Part shown: piece by piece, positions 26,320 through 37,984 of the stretch
How positions within the stretch are numbered: position 1 is the first letter of the stretch
How the letters are laid out: the number at the start of each line of letters is the position of its first letter
Assembly (NCBI GenBank): GCA_024195265.1
Contig: JAJLRJ010000002.1
Coordinates: 21,033,570-21,097,569 of the forward strand
Length of the DNA stretch: 64,000 nucleotides
Source: Dendrophyllia cribrosa
Lineage: Eukaryota; Cnidaria; Anthozoa; Scleractinia; Dendrophylliidae
Direction: 5' to 3'
Position numbers and translations under genes: made by a program
Notes under the pieces: generated by a model
Database searches by the model: none
What the model was told of the DNA's origin: nothing
Seen by the model: the letters and a program-made list of their open reading frames with translations, nothing else

Positions 26320-29300
26320 AAAGGTTTTACACGTCGTGATTTCATAAAGAGTAATTCATTATAACCATTGAGTTAAACCAAATTACATTTTTAGTCCCTG
26401 CGGTGTATGAATCGGTGAAATTATCGGTGCCTGAACGACAACTGAATGACATTCGAGTCTACAGGGCACCCATACAAACTATGTCCCCTCGTATTTTAAA
26501 ATTCAGAGGAAATGTACGGTAATATTGAAAGGTTCATATTATCGTAAAATACTGTGATGAATATTTACAAATAAATTAAAAAAAAATCATATTATTACCT
26601 TCAATGTTGTGTATATATTGTCGTCCTTGAAGCTGAAAACGGCAGATTTAAGCGATTTCAACGGCCTACGCAAAACCCTTCAAATCGCTAAAATCGAAAA
26701 AAGAAAAAAAAGCATCGGATACGAAAACACCCACAATTGATCATGGTTAATTTGTAATATTAGAGTTACTGTTCCATATGCTATGGTCTCATTGATATTT
26801 CATATTCTGTTCAAAGTCTCAGCGCTGAGAATCAGGACAAGATGTTTACGATAACCTTGTTTTCATCCTCCCGTGAGTCTAAAGCGATAGTTGTGCTTTT
26901 AATTACACTTGAAAGTTCAAGCGGACGTCACCCAATCACAATATGGCAGACTTGCATTTAATATTACTTTTTCAACACACAAACACCATCTGCTTCCGCC
27001 TTACCTTGAAGTTAGTCTGACATATTTTAAAGATATGAAAGGTTTGTCAATAATCTATTTATTTTCTTTTATACAACCTAAATGTATCTCTGCAAGACAA
27101 CATTTCATTGTTCACGTGACTTGATGTTTTCACGGCAACAAGACTTTAACAGCAATGTTTTTCGAAATTTAAATTATTTTAACTTTTAATGAAAAAATAT
27201 AGGTTTTGTTGTTGCAACTTTAATTTACATTTTATGCCATTTCAGTTAGCGTTTCTTTATTGGTTTTGATTACTTTTTTGTCAATTTTGAAGAAATGTTT
27301 TGAAGAAAATCCAAAAATCCAAGATGGCGGATTCATGATGGCGGCTTTGCAGAACTAACGTACCCTAAAATTCAACACATTGTAACATTACCCAAATGTG
27401 GTCATATATCGCTACCGATATCGAGAGCGAGTTACGTGACATGCATATATCTGGCGATGGTGGTAATTTTTCGCATTTTGAAGGAAAGTAAAATAGACCG
27501 CTGCGTGCAATTTCGTATCTTTGGTAGAAAACATGAGTGAACTATGGATGATAAAGGGAAAAGAAAAGAGAAAAATTATTGATCACTGAAAAAAAGCGCG
27601 AAATTGTCGAGTTGTGTCGCAGTCTTACTTGGCGAGTGAATGGATTCAATGGATTCGAAACCCATTTTTAGATTGAGAATCCGGGTTTTATTTCTGTGCG
27701 TGGAAATCGGGTTTCGGGAGTACTGGCAGTGCAGCTTACAGTGCAAGGTGTTCTGCTGAAGCGCGGCATGTTACCATTATAGTGTCGACTATTTCAGTCA
27801 CAATTGCGTTTACTGAAGCCGATAAGATGATTATGTTTCTTTGCGACTTTCAATCATTAAAAAGTACCCGGCGTATTTCATTAATTTTGCTAGAATTAAT
27901 TTTTTGGTTTTATTATTGTTTGTTTGACGACCGTATTTTAACATTTAATCCAGACAACGTATTTTATCTGAAGTTTAAATCCTGCCAGTGATTATAAACG
28001 CTTGGCTTCGGAGGAAGCGGGGCAAAAGCAGTTAATTTTATCAACATGTATGTATATCATTTTTAAATTTTGATACCATGTAGTTATTATCTTTCTGCTC
28101 CGGTTTCAGATTAATTACACCTTGCAACTTGATTGGTTGCCCGCCGGTCCATCGAGATTTTCATTTTTGTCTTTCCACGGACCGTTCGCTTTTCATCCTA
28201 ACCACTAGCGTTCGTTGTAATCAGTTATCAGTTTAATGGCTTTTGCTATGTCAGGAAAATAACAAGATCTGTTTTACTAAGAGCTAAGAATACTGTGCAT
28301 GTTTGTTTACATGCATGTCATGGTCGAACTCGAATCCATCCAATTACCCCACGCTTAGTCAATAGCAACTATCAGGCCTCAGGACTCGATTGCAATGTGC
28401 TTGCCTAGCTGCTGATGAATGAGTATTGTCACTATATATTCCTACTGGGAGTAAATTACCAAACAAACACTTTATCTCAGATCTTTTTGGCGAGTTACGA
28501 AGCAGGGGAGTTCTACTGGTTCAATATCAGTTGCTCGTTATATACACAAGATTGGTTATCTTCCGATCTTTTTTCGACTGATCATAAAATCAAAATGCCG
28601 TTGTGGTAGCTCGAGATGCCGGTGATGCATCAGTTGAAGTTTAAGATGATTTTATGTTAAAATGATCTCAAACCAGTTTGATTTTTACTATTGTCTTAGG
28701 ATTATGGTAATAAATCTCGAACAAAAGAAAAGAAAAACTAAACTAGTTTGAATTCATTTTCACCTAAATTAATTTTAAACTACAATGCATGTGCAGACAT
28801 TTAGTTCCCTATATCAATAGATATTCATTCATTAATCCCCTTAACTTGGGATCTCAGTCCGCAGTGTCGTTGGAAACGTGTTCTAGTGACATGAATCTTA
28901 ATTTGTCACGGTAAAACCGCAGGTGACTGGAATCATGAAACCTCGGGAAAATGATATTGTATATCGCAGAACAAATAATTAATGATTTAACTTGTTTCAA
29001 ACAGCTCTAGCATTTAAGTATAAAATTAGAGACTCTACATGCCCGTGGGAAAGCCGCCGCCATGCATGAGTAGTAATCAGCTGTGTGTGTAGCCGGTGAA
29101 TGTAAAAAATGCCAATTTTACATACGGAAACCACGGTAATGGTGACGTTAATCCGTTTAACAAGTGGAAAGGTAAGAGTTACGGTTTGGTTCGTTCACAT
29201 ATAAACTCAACAGATTTATGCACGAGCCAGTTTAACACAAGATAAAGCCGAACCATAATATCGAGAACTTATAACTCGCTGTCTAATTATAGTTTGTTTG

Positions 29301-30110
29301 CAAGCGATCATGATCACTTGGAACCAAGCCGCATCCCTCACCAGTCTTTAATTGTTTTCGAGAGAAAATTTCATGAATTTTATAATGAAGAATCTTGTCT
29401 ATTACAAAATCTGCTTTTATTTAAAATATTTACACATGAAATGAAGCATTCGACAGTGACTGAGTGGATTGATAAAACAAATTAAATATTTCGTACATGT
29501 ATACACAATATTTCAAAAATATAATACTGAGACAACATAAACTATCGAATAGGAACTTTTCTGTCTGTTGCTTTGGAAAGTGCCCGGTAGGTTTTGTCTA
29601 TTTCAGTTCAAAGGAGAATAATTTGATTGCTATGCGAGGTATAGATCGCATGCATGTTTGATAAACGCGGATGTTTTTAAATCAATTATTTATTACACCC
29701 TTATATACACCCCTTTTTTAAAAAAATGAAAAAAAACTACGATTTTAGAAAATATATAAATATATCTGTTTTTTCTGCTTATATCTCATATGTGATAACA
29801 GCGGCAGATAGTTCTCAACTGTTTATAATTATTGTCGACTGTTTATTATTGTTCGAGCATTTCTTAATTTATGTTTTTTAATACAACACGTGCACTATAT
29901 TGTATAAGGAATAGTCAACAAACTCCTGTCAGTCCTTTGTATTCACATCATACACGATGGCAGGTGACAAAAAGTTCCCAAGGTAGTTACAATAGAACTT
30001 GTTTTACTTAACTAGAGAGCCATATTGCCGCCTGTCATCACGTAAATGTTGTGAAAACTATATCCATATATATTTTTTCTAAATCGATGTTTTTTTTCTG
30101 TAAAAGTGTG
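26320..30110. other. Long gene-free stretch with dispersed repeat D
   Basis: No gene is recognised. About 27115-27360 (GACTTGATGTTTTCACGGCA ... ATCCAAGATGGCGGATTCA) is a diverged relative of 35660-35885. Confidence 0.45.
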
Positions 30111-30112
30111 CA

Positions 30113-30115
<3 letters not shown>

Positions 30116-30161
<46 letters not shown>
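30116..30161. repeat. (TA)n microsatellite
   Basis: About 46 bp of uninterrupted TA. Further TA/AT tracts occur at 31033-31058, 31073-31092, 31300-31320, 31620-31652 and 33325-33346. Confidence 0.95.
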
Positions 30162-30164
<3 letters not shown>

Positions 30165-31179
30165 TCCAGATTTAAGAGCTTTGCCACAGGCCGTATTTCA
30201 AGATCAATCAAAGATCAAAGATTTTCGTAACCACAAATCATCTATGCTCAATAACAAAAGAACCTGTGAGTTGGCAATCCATTTTAAATGTATTGAACAT
30301 CAGATTTCGCAAATTAGTTTCATTGTTATTGAAAAAAAACTAATCATCAGACAGGGAGACGTCAATGTGGTATGAACATCAGTGACACACTCGCCTGCGG
30401 CTCGTGTGCCACTTTTTTGTTCTTACCACATTTTGACGTCATCTGTGATCTATAACTGAACGGACACACGGCCAAATGGAATATATTTGTTAAATCCAGG
30501 TTATGTTCACCGGTGTAGCCAGATATCGTGCTCTACAGTAAAGGAGCGGTGATAAAAGTAGGTAGGCTACTCAATATGAGCACATATGGATTTTAATACA
30601 GTTCTGTTTCGTAGACCAACACAAAGTTGATCCACTCATCAGTTAATCTCCATACACACTGAAGTATCGTTAAAGTTTACATCATCAACATGATCGCGCG
30701 ACATCGTTACATCAGACCGTTAAAATTTAAAAATTTAAAAATTTACATGCTTGCGATTATGATAGACTGTTTAATGTACGATCGATTATACATAAGAATG
30801 TATTTTCGTCGGTGCCTGCAAGTTGATAGGAGTTCATTGCGTTTGTTTAAGGTCGCCAATTGCGGTTTCGATATAATAAAAAACTTCTCTGTGATGCATA
30901 AATTACAGCGTTTAGTGAGGTTAGCAAGTGTACGCTCTAGCCTTTGCGAGGATCTTCCACGAAATTGTAAATTCTTCTTTTCTTTAATTTCCTTCAATTG
31001 CCAAACCACATATTGAGTAGTCTACCTACTTTTATATATATATATATATATATATATAAATTCAAAATAGAAATATATATATATATATATAACATATATA
31101 TGTATAACATATATATGTTAACATATATGTTAACTGACATACGTTTCCGTTGACACAAATTTCAAATGTTGTAACACTA

Positions 31180-31262
31180 GTATAGGCTCCTGAGGAAGGC
31201 CGCGACGGCCGAAACGTTGAGCACTTAAATATAAACATCTGAAAGTCCAATTGGAGTTGGCT
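31180..31262 (+). ncRNA. Hammerhead-ribozyme-like motif, Penelope-type (copy 1)
   Basis: The core reads CTGAGGA (fits CUGANGA), then helix II GGCC/GGCC, then GAAAC at about 31190-31215. It is followed by a tail ending GGAGTTGGCTTCTTGACC. This is the arrangement of hammerhead cores in Penelope-like retroelement ends. Helices I and III and the cleavage triplet were not verified. Confidence 0.5.
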
Positions 31263-31404
31263 TCTTGACCATCACAAAGAAAAATTTATATATATATTTA
31301 TATATATATATATATATATACATGGTCTCGCAAACAATGCTCACCTGAAATCTTTAATTGGAGGATCACTTGAGCGATCGTGGAGACTTGAAATTTGTCG
31401 TATA

Positions 31405-31500
31405 AACGTGATTTGTAAAGGTCAAGAAACCAACTTCAATTTAAATTAACGTTTTAATTAGCTCGACGTTTCGGCCGTCTCGGCCTTCCTCAGGAGCGTT
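31405..31500 (-). ncRNA. Hammerhead-ribozyme-like motif, Penelope-type (copy 2, inverted)
   Basis: The minus strand reads GCTCCTGAGGA, GGCCGAGACGGCC, GAAACGTCGAGC at about 31463-31497, then a tail with GAAGTTGGTTTCTTGACC. It is the same core as copy 1 in opposite orientation about 300 bp away. A further tail-only piece (GGAGTTGGTTTCTTGACC) is at about 31584-31602. Confidence 0.5.
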
Positions 31501-31613
31501 ATGATGGTTTAACAGGTAATACAACATTAGAGCTTCATGTAACGGAAAATAACGACTAACGTTTAAAAAAACGTTAATTTAAATTGGAGTTGGTTTCTTG
31601 ACCTTTACAATCA

Positions 31614-31652
<39 letters not shown>

Positions 31653-31654
<2 letters not shown>

Positions 31655-32639
31655 GTTGTGTTTGCATCACAAATGTGGTGATTGGCGGTAGATACCTTTT
31701 CACAGTAACTACAATACCCCAAAAATGAAATGTCTCCTCGGTGTTATCCACTATAAGGCCGCGGAAAATCTGCGTTGCCAACATGGTTGGTTCAGTGTTT
31801 GAGTTGTTATTAGGCATCTGACCGGTAATGGCTGAACCACAGCCATTACGGTCGTAAGTGAAAGGCCGGGTGACGTGATCAAGTTATGCAAAGGGCTTAT
31901 TGACCTTTACACGACCTGTTGATTATTTAGTGGCCTTGGTTAAAACTATGCACTCCTTAAAGGAAACCTCCACTGTAAACAAATTGATCTTAAATTGACG
32001 AAATAAAGTCCAAATTTAAATTTTCGTCTAACAACAAGTGAAGAGAAAATTTTAGTGTACAAAAAGTTGGACATGAATATCTCTCATTCAACTATTTTCG
32101 CTTTATAATTTTAACCATATCAATATATCTGGCATCTGTAATTCATAAAACGGCCTCTTTTTAACTGAGCGCGAGGGCCGTACTGGAGAATATTGGCCCG
32201 AGGTAGTAGCAGCACGGACCGAGCGCAGCGAGGTACGTACAAAAACGATCGAGGGCTTATTTTCCCCAGTACGTACAGTCCTGAGCAAGCGAAGTTTATC
32301 TGTTATAACATCCCCAAACCTTTCCTTTTTATCTTCTTGCAACCTCCACTGTTACAACAAATTGTGATTGACGTTAAATTGACAGAAATAAAGTCTAAAT
32401 TTCAATCCTTCCAACAACAAGTGGAAAGGGGTTAACTACGACAAAAATTACAGGTTAATTTTTGGATCAAACAAGGACCCCAAATGTAGAAAGGATTGTT
32501 TTATATTGTTTTTTTTTAGCCCATTGTAAATGATTTTTTTCTACTTTTGCTGAGTAAGAGTGCTTTTAGTAATTGCCCAAGCCCTTCACAAAAATATATT
32601 AATGGTCCATCCCTAATAAGTGTTTGTAAAAAATACTAC
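31653..32639. other. No gene recognised
   Basis: Repeat-like DNA. Around 32165-32290 GC-rich words such as GTACTGGAGAATATTGGCCC recall dispersed repeats. The ORFs there are not supported. Confidence 0.4.
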
Positions 32640-32945
32640 TTACATATACGAGTTCTTCAATTATAGATAAATACTGGAGCAAAAGCCAAATGCCCGTCCG
32701 CACAATGCAACACAGGGGCGAAGGCTTCTACGACGATTTTATTAACTTAAATACCTCATAGCTGTCGTGGTTAAAGAACATGAGATACGTATACTAACAA
32801 TTTAAAGACTGGCCGATTTTTTTCCAACAAAAAAATATTATATATTTCTCATTGAAGCCGTGGATACAACAACCCAATCCCATCCAGGTCAAATTCAACC
32901 ATGGGAGGTGACCTGCTGTCGTACAATCGCCTGGGAGCCACGTTT
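32640..32945 (+). pseudogene. Decayed 5' fragment of a GPCR of the 33.6/38.3 kb type
   Basis: The upstream region (ACTTACATATACGAG, TTATAGATAAATACTGGAG, GGCTTCTACGACGATTTTA) matches the 5' flank of the intact copies. About 32848-32945 matches their N-terminal coding region with substitutions (CTCATTGAAGCCGTGGATAC; GGTCAAATTCAACCATGGGA), then decays. The ATG is lost to GTG and no TM segments follow. Confidence 0.75.
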
Positions 32946-33289
32946 TTTTATTTCAGTTTTATTTTTTATTTCAGTAGCTGTCAATATTTTCCTCGGAAAA
33001 TGAATTTGATGTAATTTTTTTCCTATGACATGTGATCGGTTCTTGGACCTATGTTGTTTATCATATTCATTATTAACGACCTTCTCCAGTCAGTCAGTCA
33101 CAATCTATTATTAATAACAATGTATACAGATGATGAATAATCTTAAATTAAAAAAGAATTGTCACTTTCAGACTAAGATTCAAAAAATGTAATTTCTGAC
33201 ATTTGAGTGACTTAGGAATGAACTAGTCAGAAATTATTATTCTGACGAGACCGATTCAGAGGCTGAATCCAAAATTTTAGACTAGGAAA

Positions 33290-34680
33290 GGTGTTGCGTG
33301 TCCATTTTTAAACTGATGTATTAATGTATATATATATATATATATACGTATCAGGACATAAATATTTTATTGATGGAAAGAGCCATTACTTACAAATGTA
33401 AGCTTCTCAATTGCAGATAAATATTCAAGTAAAAGTTGAGATAAAGCCAAATGATCGTTCAAACCCACAGAGGGACGGACGCTTCTACGACGATTTTACT
33501 GTTGGAGTTCACAGAACTTGACTTCACTTCCCGGTCGAACGTTTTATATCCAAAATATAAATTGCACATCTCTCATTGAAGCTATGGGTACAAACGACTC
33601 CAACCAATCCGGATCAAATTCAACCATGATAGGTGGCCAACTGTTGGTATGTGTTTCAGCACCGTTAGCCATCTTTAGCTTCGTATTTTACGCTATTATT
33701 TTCTGCCTTGGAGTGCCCGGGAATGCCTTTATTATTGCCACAGTTGTTAGAAATTCCAAGCTTCGCACACCATTCAACTACTTGGTGGTCAACCTCGCTA
33801 TCTCGGATATCTGCGTTTTTATCTTTTCGTTGCCAATTGCTGTATTTGGTGAGTGTATTCCATGGCCGCTAGGCGAAGTCGGTTGCCGTTTATTACGTCC
33901 CTCATTTCTTGTTTTCACCGGTGTGTCTGTATGCACAATGATGACACTGAGTTTTGAACGATACCGGGCTGTGACAAAACCCTTAGCACCAAAACTCGCA
34001 TCTAAAGCTACAGTGCGAGTCATCGCTTTAATCTGGATTTTGGCGATCTTAATATTTGGTCTTCCAAGATCCTTTGTGTTTGGATTAACCATAAAGAAAG
34101 GAACTCTCCAATGTGATCCAGTTGTTAAAAATGTTATCATTGGAATAACTACAAAAACATGGCGTCTTCTGTCCACTTTGGCCGCACCCAGCATTGTTGT
34201 TTGTTGCACATATATTCCAGTTATGCGCAAACTTAGACGTGAACTCGATGCCATTGGATGTGCGTATGCGTCACGTGATATGGCAATGTCACGTTTCAAG
34301 AAAAACGTTAAAACGATGCGCCTTTTAGTTACAATCATAATAGGTTTCGTTGTTTGTTTTTTCCCATTCAACTTGATCATGACAATTGATGATCTCATTC
34401 CTGCTTATCAAGAGTGGCCTTACAATGAAACGGTTGAAAGTATCACCCGGATGTTACAAGTGTCTCACAGCTGCTTCAATCCCATCATCCTCTGTTTAAT
34501 GAGCCTTGATTTTCGCCACGCTTTGACTAAAGTTTTCCCAAAATGCTTAAATGGCGGAAAAAAGGTGTATTCATTATCAGACGCCCAACAAGTGACAAGT
34601 GGTGCAAGTGGCAACTCCACTTGCACCACAATAAGTTGTCATTCTCTTGATACCAGTTTGTAGCAAGGTTGGGTATAAGC
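33290..34680 (+). repeat. Segmental duplication, copy 1 (contains a GPCR)
   Basis: From GTTGCGTGTCCATTTTTAAA through the GPCR to just past its stop, the sequence is repeated at 37985-39370 with few differences. A TA microsatellite has expanded in this copy near 33325. Confidence 0.85.
33584..34663 (+). CDS. Rhodopsin-class GPCR (orphan), duplicate A
   Basis: 359 aa from ATG 33584. The frame is open 22 codons further upstream but without an ATG, and the paralogue starts at the equivalent position. N-terminal sequons: N4, N7 and N12. Class-A motifs: N47 in PGNAF, D75 in NLAISD, ERY 125-127, paired Cys in ECL1 and ECL2, CFFPFN in TM6 and SCFNPIILCLM in TM7. The C-tail is rich in Ser/Thr (SGASGNSTCTT), typical of arrestin/GRK targets. 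It is intronless. It differs from the 38270 gene at about two dozen residues and one short indel near the end. Ligand unknown. Confidence 0.92.
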   Translation: MGTNDSNQSGSNSTMIGGQLLVCVSAPLAIFSFVFYAIIFCLGVPGNAFIIATVVRNSKLRTPFNYLVVNLAISDICVFIFSLPIAVFGECIPWPLGEVGCRLLRPSFLVFTGVSVCTMMTLSFERYRAVTKPLAPKLASKATVRVIALIWILAILIFGLPRSFVFGLTIKKGTLQCDPVVKNVIIGITTKTWRLLSTLAAPSIVVCCTYIPVMRKLRRELDAIGCAYASRDMAMSRFKKNVKTMRLLVTIIIGFVVCFFPFNLIMTIDDLIPAYQEWPYNETVESITRMLQVSHSCFNPIILCLMSLDFRHALTKVFPKCLNGGKKVYSLSDAQQVTSGASGNSTCTTISCHSLDTSL

Positions 34681-35270
34681 TATAATCCCGATTAGTGATT
34701 CTTAAGTTACTTACGCAGTTTTAAACTTTGTAATCCTCATTGCCAAATGGCATATCTACATTCGAGAAATAGACAATAGTCCTCCTAATCTGAATATGTT
34801 CTTAGAAATGCTTAAAAATAGAATTTTAGAGAAAAGAAACATATGATAGCAACAATCAATAAAATCAATCAATCAACTTTGTTTAACGAGGGTGACACTT
34901 AACAGTCATCTGACAAACCCGTGGCCCTCTAATTCCAGGTCGAATTGGAATTTAGAAATGTTACTCTTTTGTTAGTTTTTAAGAAAGTGTAATATGAAAT
35001 GGATACCAGTTCTTGCTATATTAGGTTTTTAAATTTACAATAATGTAAAAACTTGAAATGTAGACCGGTTCTAATTAATCAGGCACGTAGCGTTACAGTT
35101 TTATTTCTGTCTCAGTTGTACTGTACAACCTTTCTTTCTGTATTGTTCCTGAATGTTAAATAAAGTATTGATTTGTATTTTTCAGTTTGATAATATATTT
35201 CTTTTTGTTTCTCTCTGGACGATATTTTTTCTTCTGTTTAAAAAGTTTTGCAAAAGTTTTTCAAGGTTTT
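34664..35270. other. 3' flank of GPCR A, no gene
   Basis: Contains candidate polyadenylation words (AATAAA at about 34858 and 35158). No other feature. Confidence 0.4.
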
Positions 35271-35422
35271 AGGCCTTTATCACGCGGCGGCCATGTTGAC
35301 TCCCCGGAGAATAAAATGCTTTGTTTTTGCCCGCCCAGCCTCGCAGTGAAAATGTTGAAAACGAGGTTGGGCGGGCAAAAATCTTTTATTTTTATACAAA
35401 ATGGTGGGGCGTGATAAGGCCT
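35271..35422. mobile_element. Foldback MITE
   Basis: Ends AGGCCTTTATCACGC...GCGTGATAAGGCCT are inverted. Inside is a second inverted pair (TTTTTGCCCGCCCAGCCTCG / CGAGGTTGGGCGGGCAAAAA) around GTGAAAATGTTGAAAA. The element is about 152 bp. Confidence 0.82.
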
Positions 35423-35529
35423 ATTGCTTATGAGTCTTCTCAAGAGAGTTGGCTTGCAATTTCCTTTTTTAATAATCTTACCCCCTCCCCCTTCTACATT
35501 AACTTTTAACCCCTAAACCCTATACGGCC

Positions 35530-36060
35530 TGGGGGGGGGGGGGGAGCACAAAGTGCCCGCGCTAAATTTCAACATTCATAACTTCTTTAATATGTATTCA
35601 AACGCCATCAAACTTTGTGACTTTTCCTAAAATTTATCTGGCAACAATTTCATATGACAATTTTTTGATCACGTGACTTGACGTTTCCATGGCAACAAGA
35701 TTTTGACAGCCATGTTTTTGGAAATTTGCATATTTATACCTTTGAATGAAGAAAAACAATGTTTATTGGAATAACTTTTGTATTTTTACGTCATTTAGCG
35801 TTTATTTATTGGACGGTTTTTAAGAGGTTTTAAAAAAATTCAGAAATCCAAGATGGCGGATCCAAGATGGCGGCCGTATAACTAATTACCTAATAACTAC
35901 GTCATATGACATATGACAGTTTTGGACGTTCAATGTACCCTCTAGGTTTCATTGTCATAGCCTTAATGTTCTTGAAGTTACGAAGGGGGTGGGGGACATT
36001 GTGCACCCCCCGCCCCCCCCCAGGCTCAGGAACTCAAAAAAAGCCCAGGCCGAATAGGGT
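35530..36060. repeat. Dispersed repeat D, with G-run and CCCC-run
   Basis: A poly-G run at about 35530-35544 precedes a block (about 35560-35900) related to 27115-27360: CACGTGACTTGACGTTTCCA, ATCCAAGATGGCGG twice. A C-rich stretch follows at about 36005-36020. Confidence 0.6.
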
Positions 36061-37480
36061 TAAGGGATTGACTAGCGATTATTCTCCGCACATTATATAG
36101 GAGTCCCCATCAGGTGATATGGGTATATGTGTATGTAATAAAACGTTCATAAACTTAAGTAATATGGTACATGAGTGTCGTAAAAACCTAAACCAAAGTA
36201 GCCAGCTACAAAGCAAAACTAAAGCAGTCGCTTAGTTATTTACGACACTTATCCTCGATCAATAAACCGTTTTATCGTTTTTTAAACTTTTGAAGTTGGC
36301 CATGTAGCGAAATTCTCAACCATACAAACGTCTGTAAAATTTCTCCGACTTCGCGAAGCTATAACTCTGCGATTTTACAAAAGGTTTCTTATTTAGCTGG
36401 GGGCTTTGATTTGTGTACATGTAGCTAAAAAATATCCTTAGGCAAAATTTAAACCAAAAAGCTAAAAATGAATAATTTTGTAAGTGTGTTAAAATGCCCG
36501 TTTTGTTTTAAAATATTTTCAGCAACACTATTACTCATCAATCTAAACGACGTTCGGTACATTGTACATTTTAATCGATATTTTATTCCTATTTAAGTGT
36601 GAAGATAACGTACTTTCAAACCGTTCGCGTTCGAGAATACAACCGCGGATAAAACAGACATTACATAAAAGCGATTTTGTGTCGTTTCCAATGCTGTGAC
36701 AGCACCACATCCAATTAGCATTCTAATCTGCTAAAAAAATGATTTCAAAACTCGATTAAATTGGCACCTGTATTCAGAGTTCTTCCTACCATGATGCTAA
36801 TAGTGGCTATAAGGATTCAAAAACGTACAGACTGAATTCCTTAGCATTATACAGGACCATTTTTATTGTTGGAATTCGTTCCAACTTCAATACATCTACT
36901 AAACACCGCAAAACTGATAAAGCCATGCTCTAAACAGATAGATCGGTTTTTTATTCTTCTTATTTAGCCCGGGGGGGGGGGGGGGGGTTTGTTTTGTAGG
37001 TAAAAAACATCCTTAGGTAACATGTAAACTATTAAGCTCACACTGAGCTTATAATTGTGCGGTTTTAACTTGTAGTTAGGCATAACCTCCTATGACTCAG
37101 ATATTTACTAACAAAACTAAACATTGGCGACTATGAAATGAGACTCATCTGTGCTACACATGCATGGAGCAATTTTATTTTCCAGTTTAAATGACAGAAC
37201 TAAACATATACTGCACTGAAACGTCATTTGTTCAATCTCGAGTTAACAGATGACATTGAATGTGTTTGGCAAGATCACAAAATTGATACCAATGCTACAA
37301 GTATAATGTATTTTGCCACAGAACCCAAGAGCTTAATAAAGAGCCCATATTGTCATAATTTCTTTTATGCATAGTTCTTCTTTCTGAATTTCAGTGTAAC
37401 CAGTGTTAGTGTACTGGTCGAGATTGACCTCTTCGCGACCATGTTGCCAGGCAAAGGGGTTGCGTGCCGATTTTGCAACA
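36061..37480. other. No gene recognised
   Basis: AT-rich, with a ~16-bp G-run near 36971. No supported coding frame. Confidence 0.4.
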
Positions 37481-37484
37481 GGTG

Positions 37485-37700
37485 TACATATTTTATTCAT
37501 GGAAAGAACCATCACTTACAACTTTAATATAAGTTTATCAATTGCAGATAAATATTCGAGAAAACGCTGAGATAAGCCAAATGCTTGTTCGAACCAGCAG
37601 AGAGACGGACGCTTCTAATACGAGATTTAACATTTATGCTCCATAACAGTATTGGAGTTCACAGAATGTGAACTTTACTGCCCGGCAAAACGTTTTCAGG
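37485..37700 (+). pseudogene. Extra copy of the GPCR 5' flank only
   Basis: ATTTTATTCATGGAAAGAACC, TTGCAGATAAATATTCGAGA, GAGACGGACGCTTCTAATAC and ACTGCCCGGCAAAACGTTTT match the 5' flank of the intact GPCR at 38270. No coding region follows, so this is a promoter/5' UTR remnant. Confidence 0.7.
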
Positions 37701-37984
37701 GGTTGTGTAAATAATATAAAATAATGCACATGTGTTTAACTGACAACTGAAAGTTTCAAAATCACAAAATGGATACCGTGATACTGCAGGTGCAATTATA
37801 TCTGTTGTCACGGAGCCCAAAATTTGGGAATCCGAATTGTCATTATTTCTTCAATACATAGTACTTCTAATTTTAAACTTGTGAAGCCGTAATGGGGGAG
37901 ATTGACCTCTGCATGATCATATTATCCCAGGAAAAGCTAGGAAATCAATAAATAAAAATAAATAAAATAAATCGACTTTGGAAG

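Noticed and set aside
33778..34398. Antisense 206-aa frame over the GPCR (and its 158-aa twin at 38467-38943)
   Set aside because: Conserved only because the GPCR on the other strand is conserved; no domain or signal of its own.
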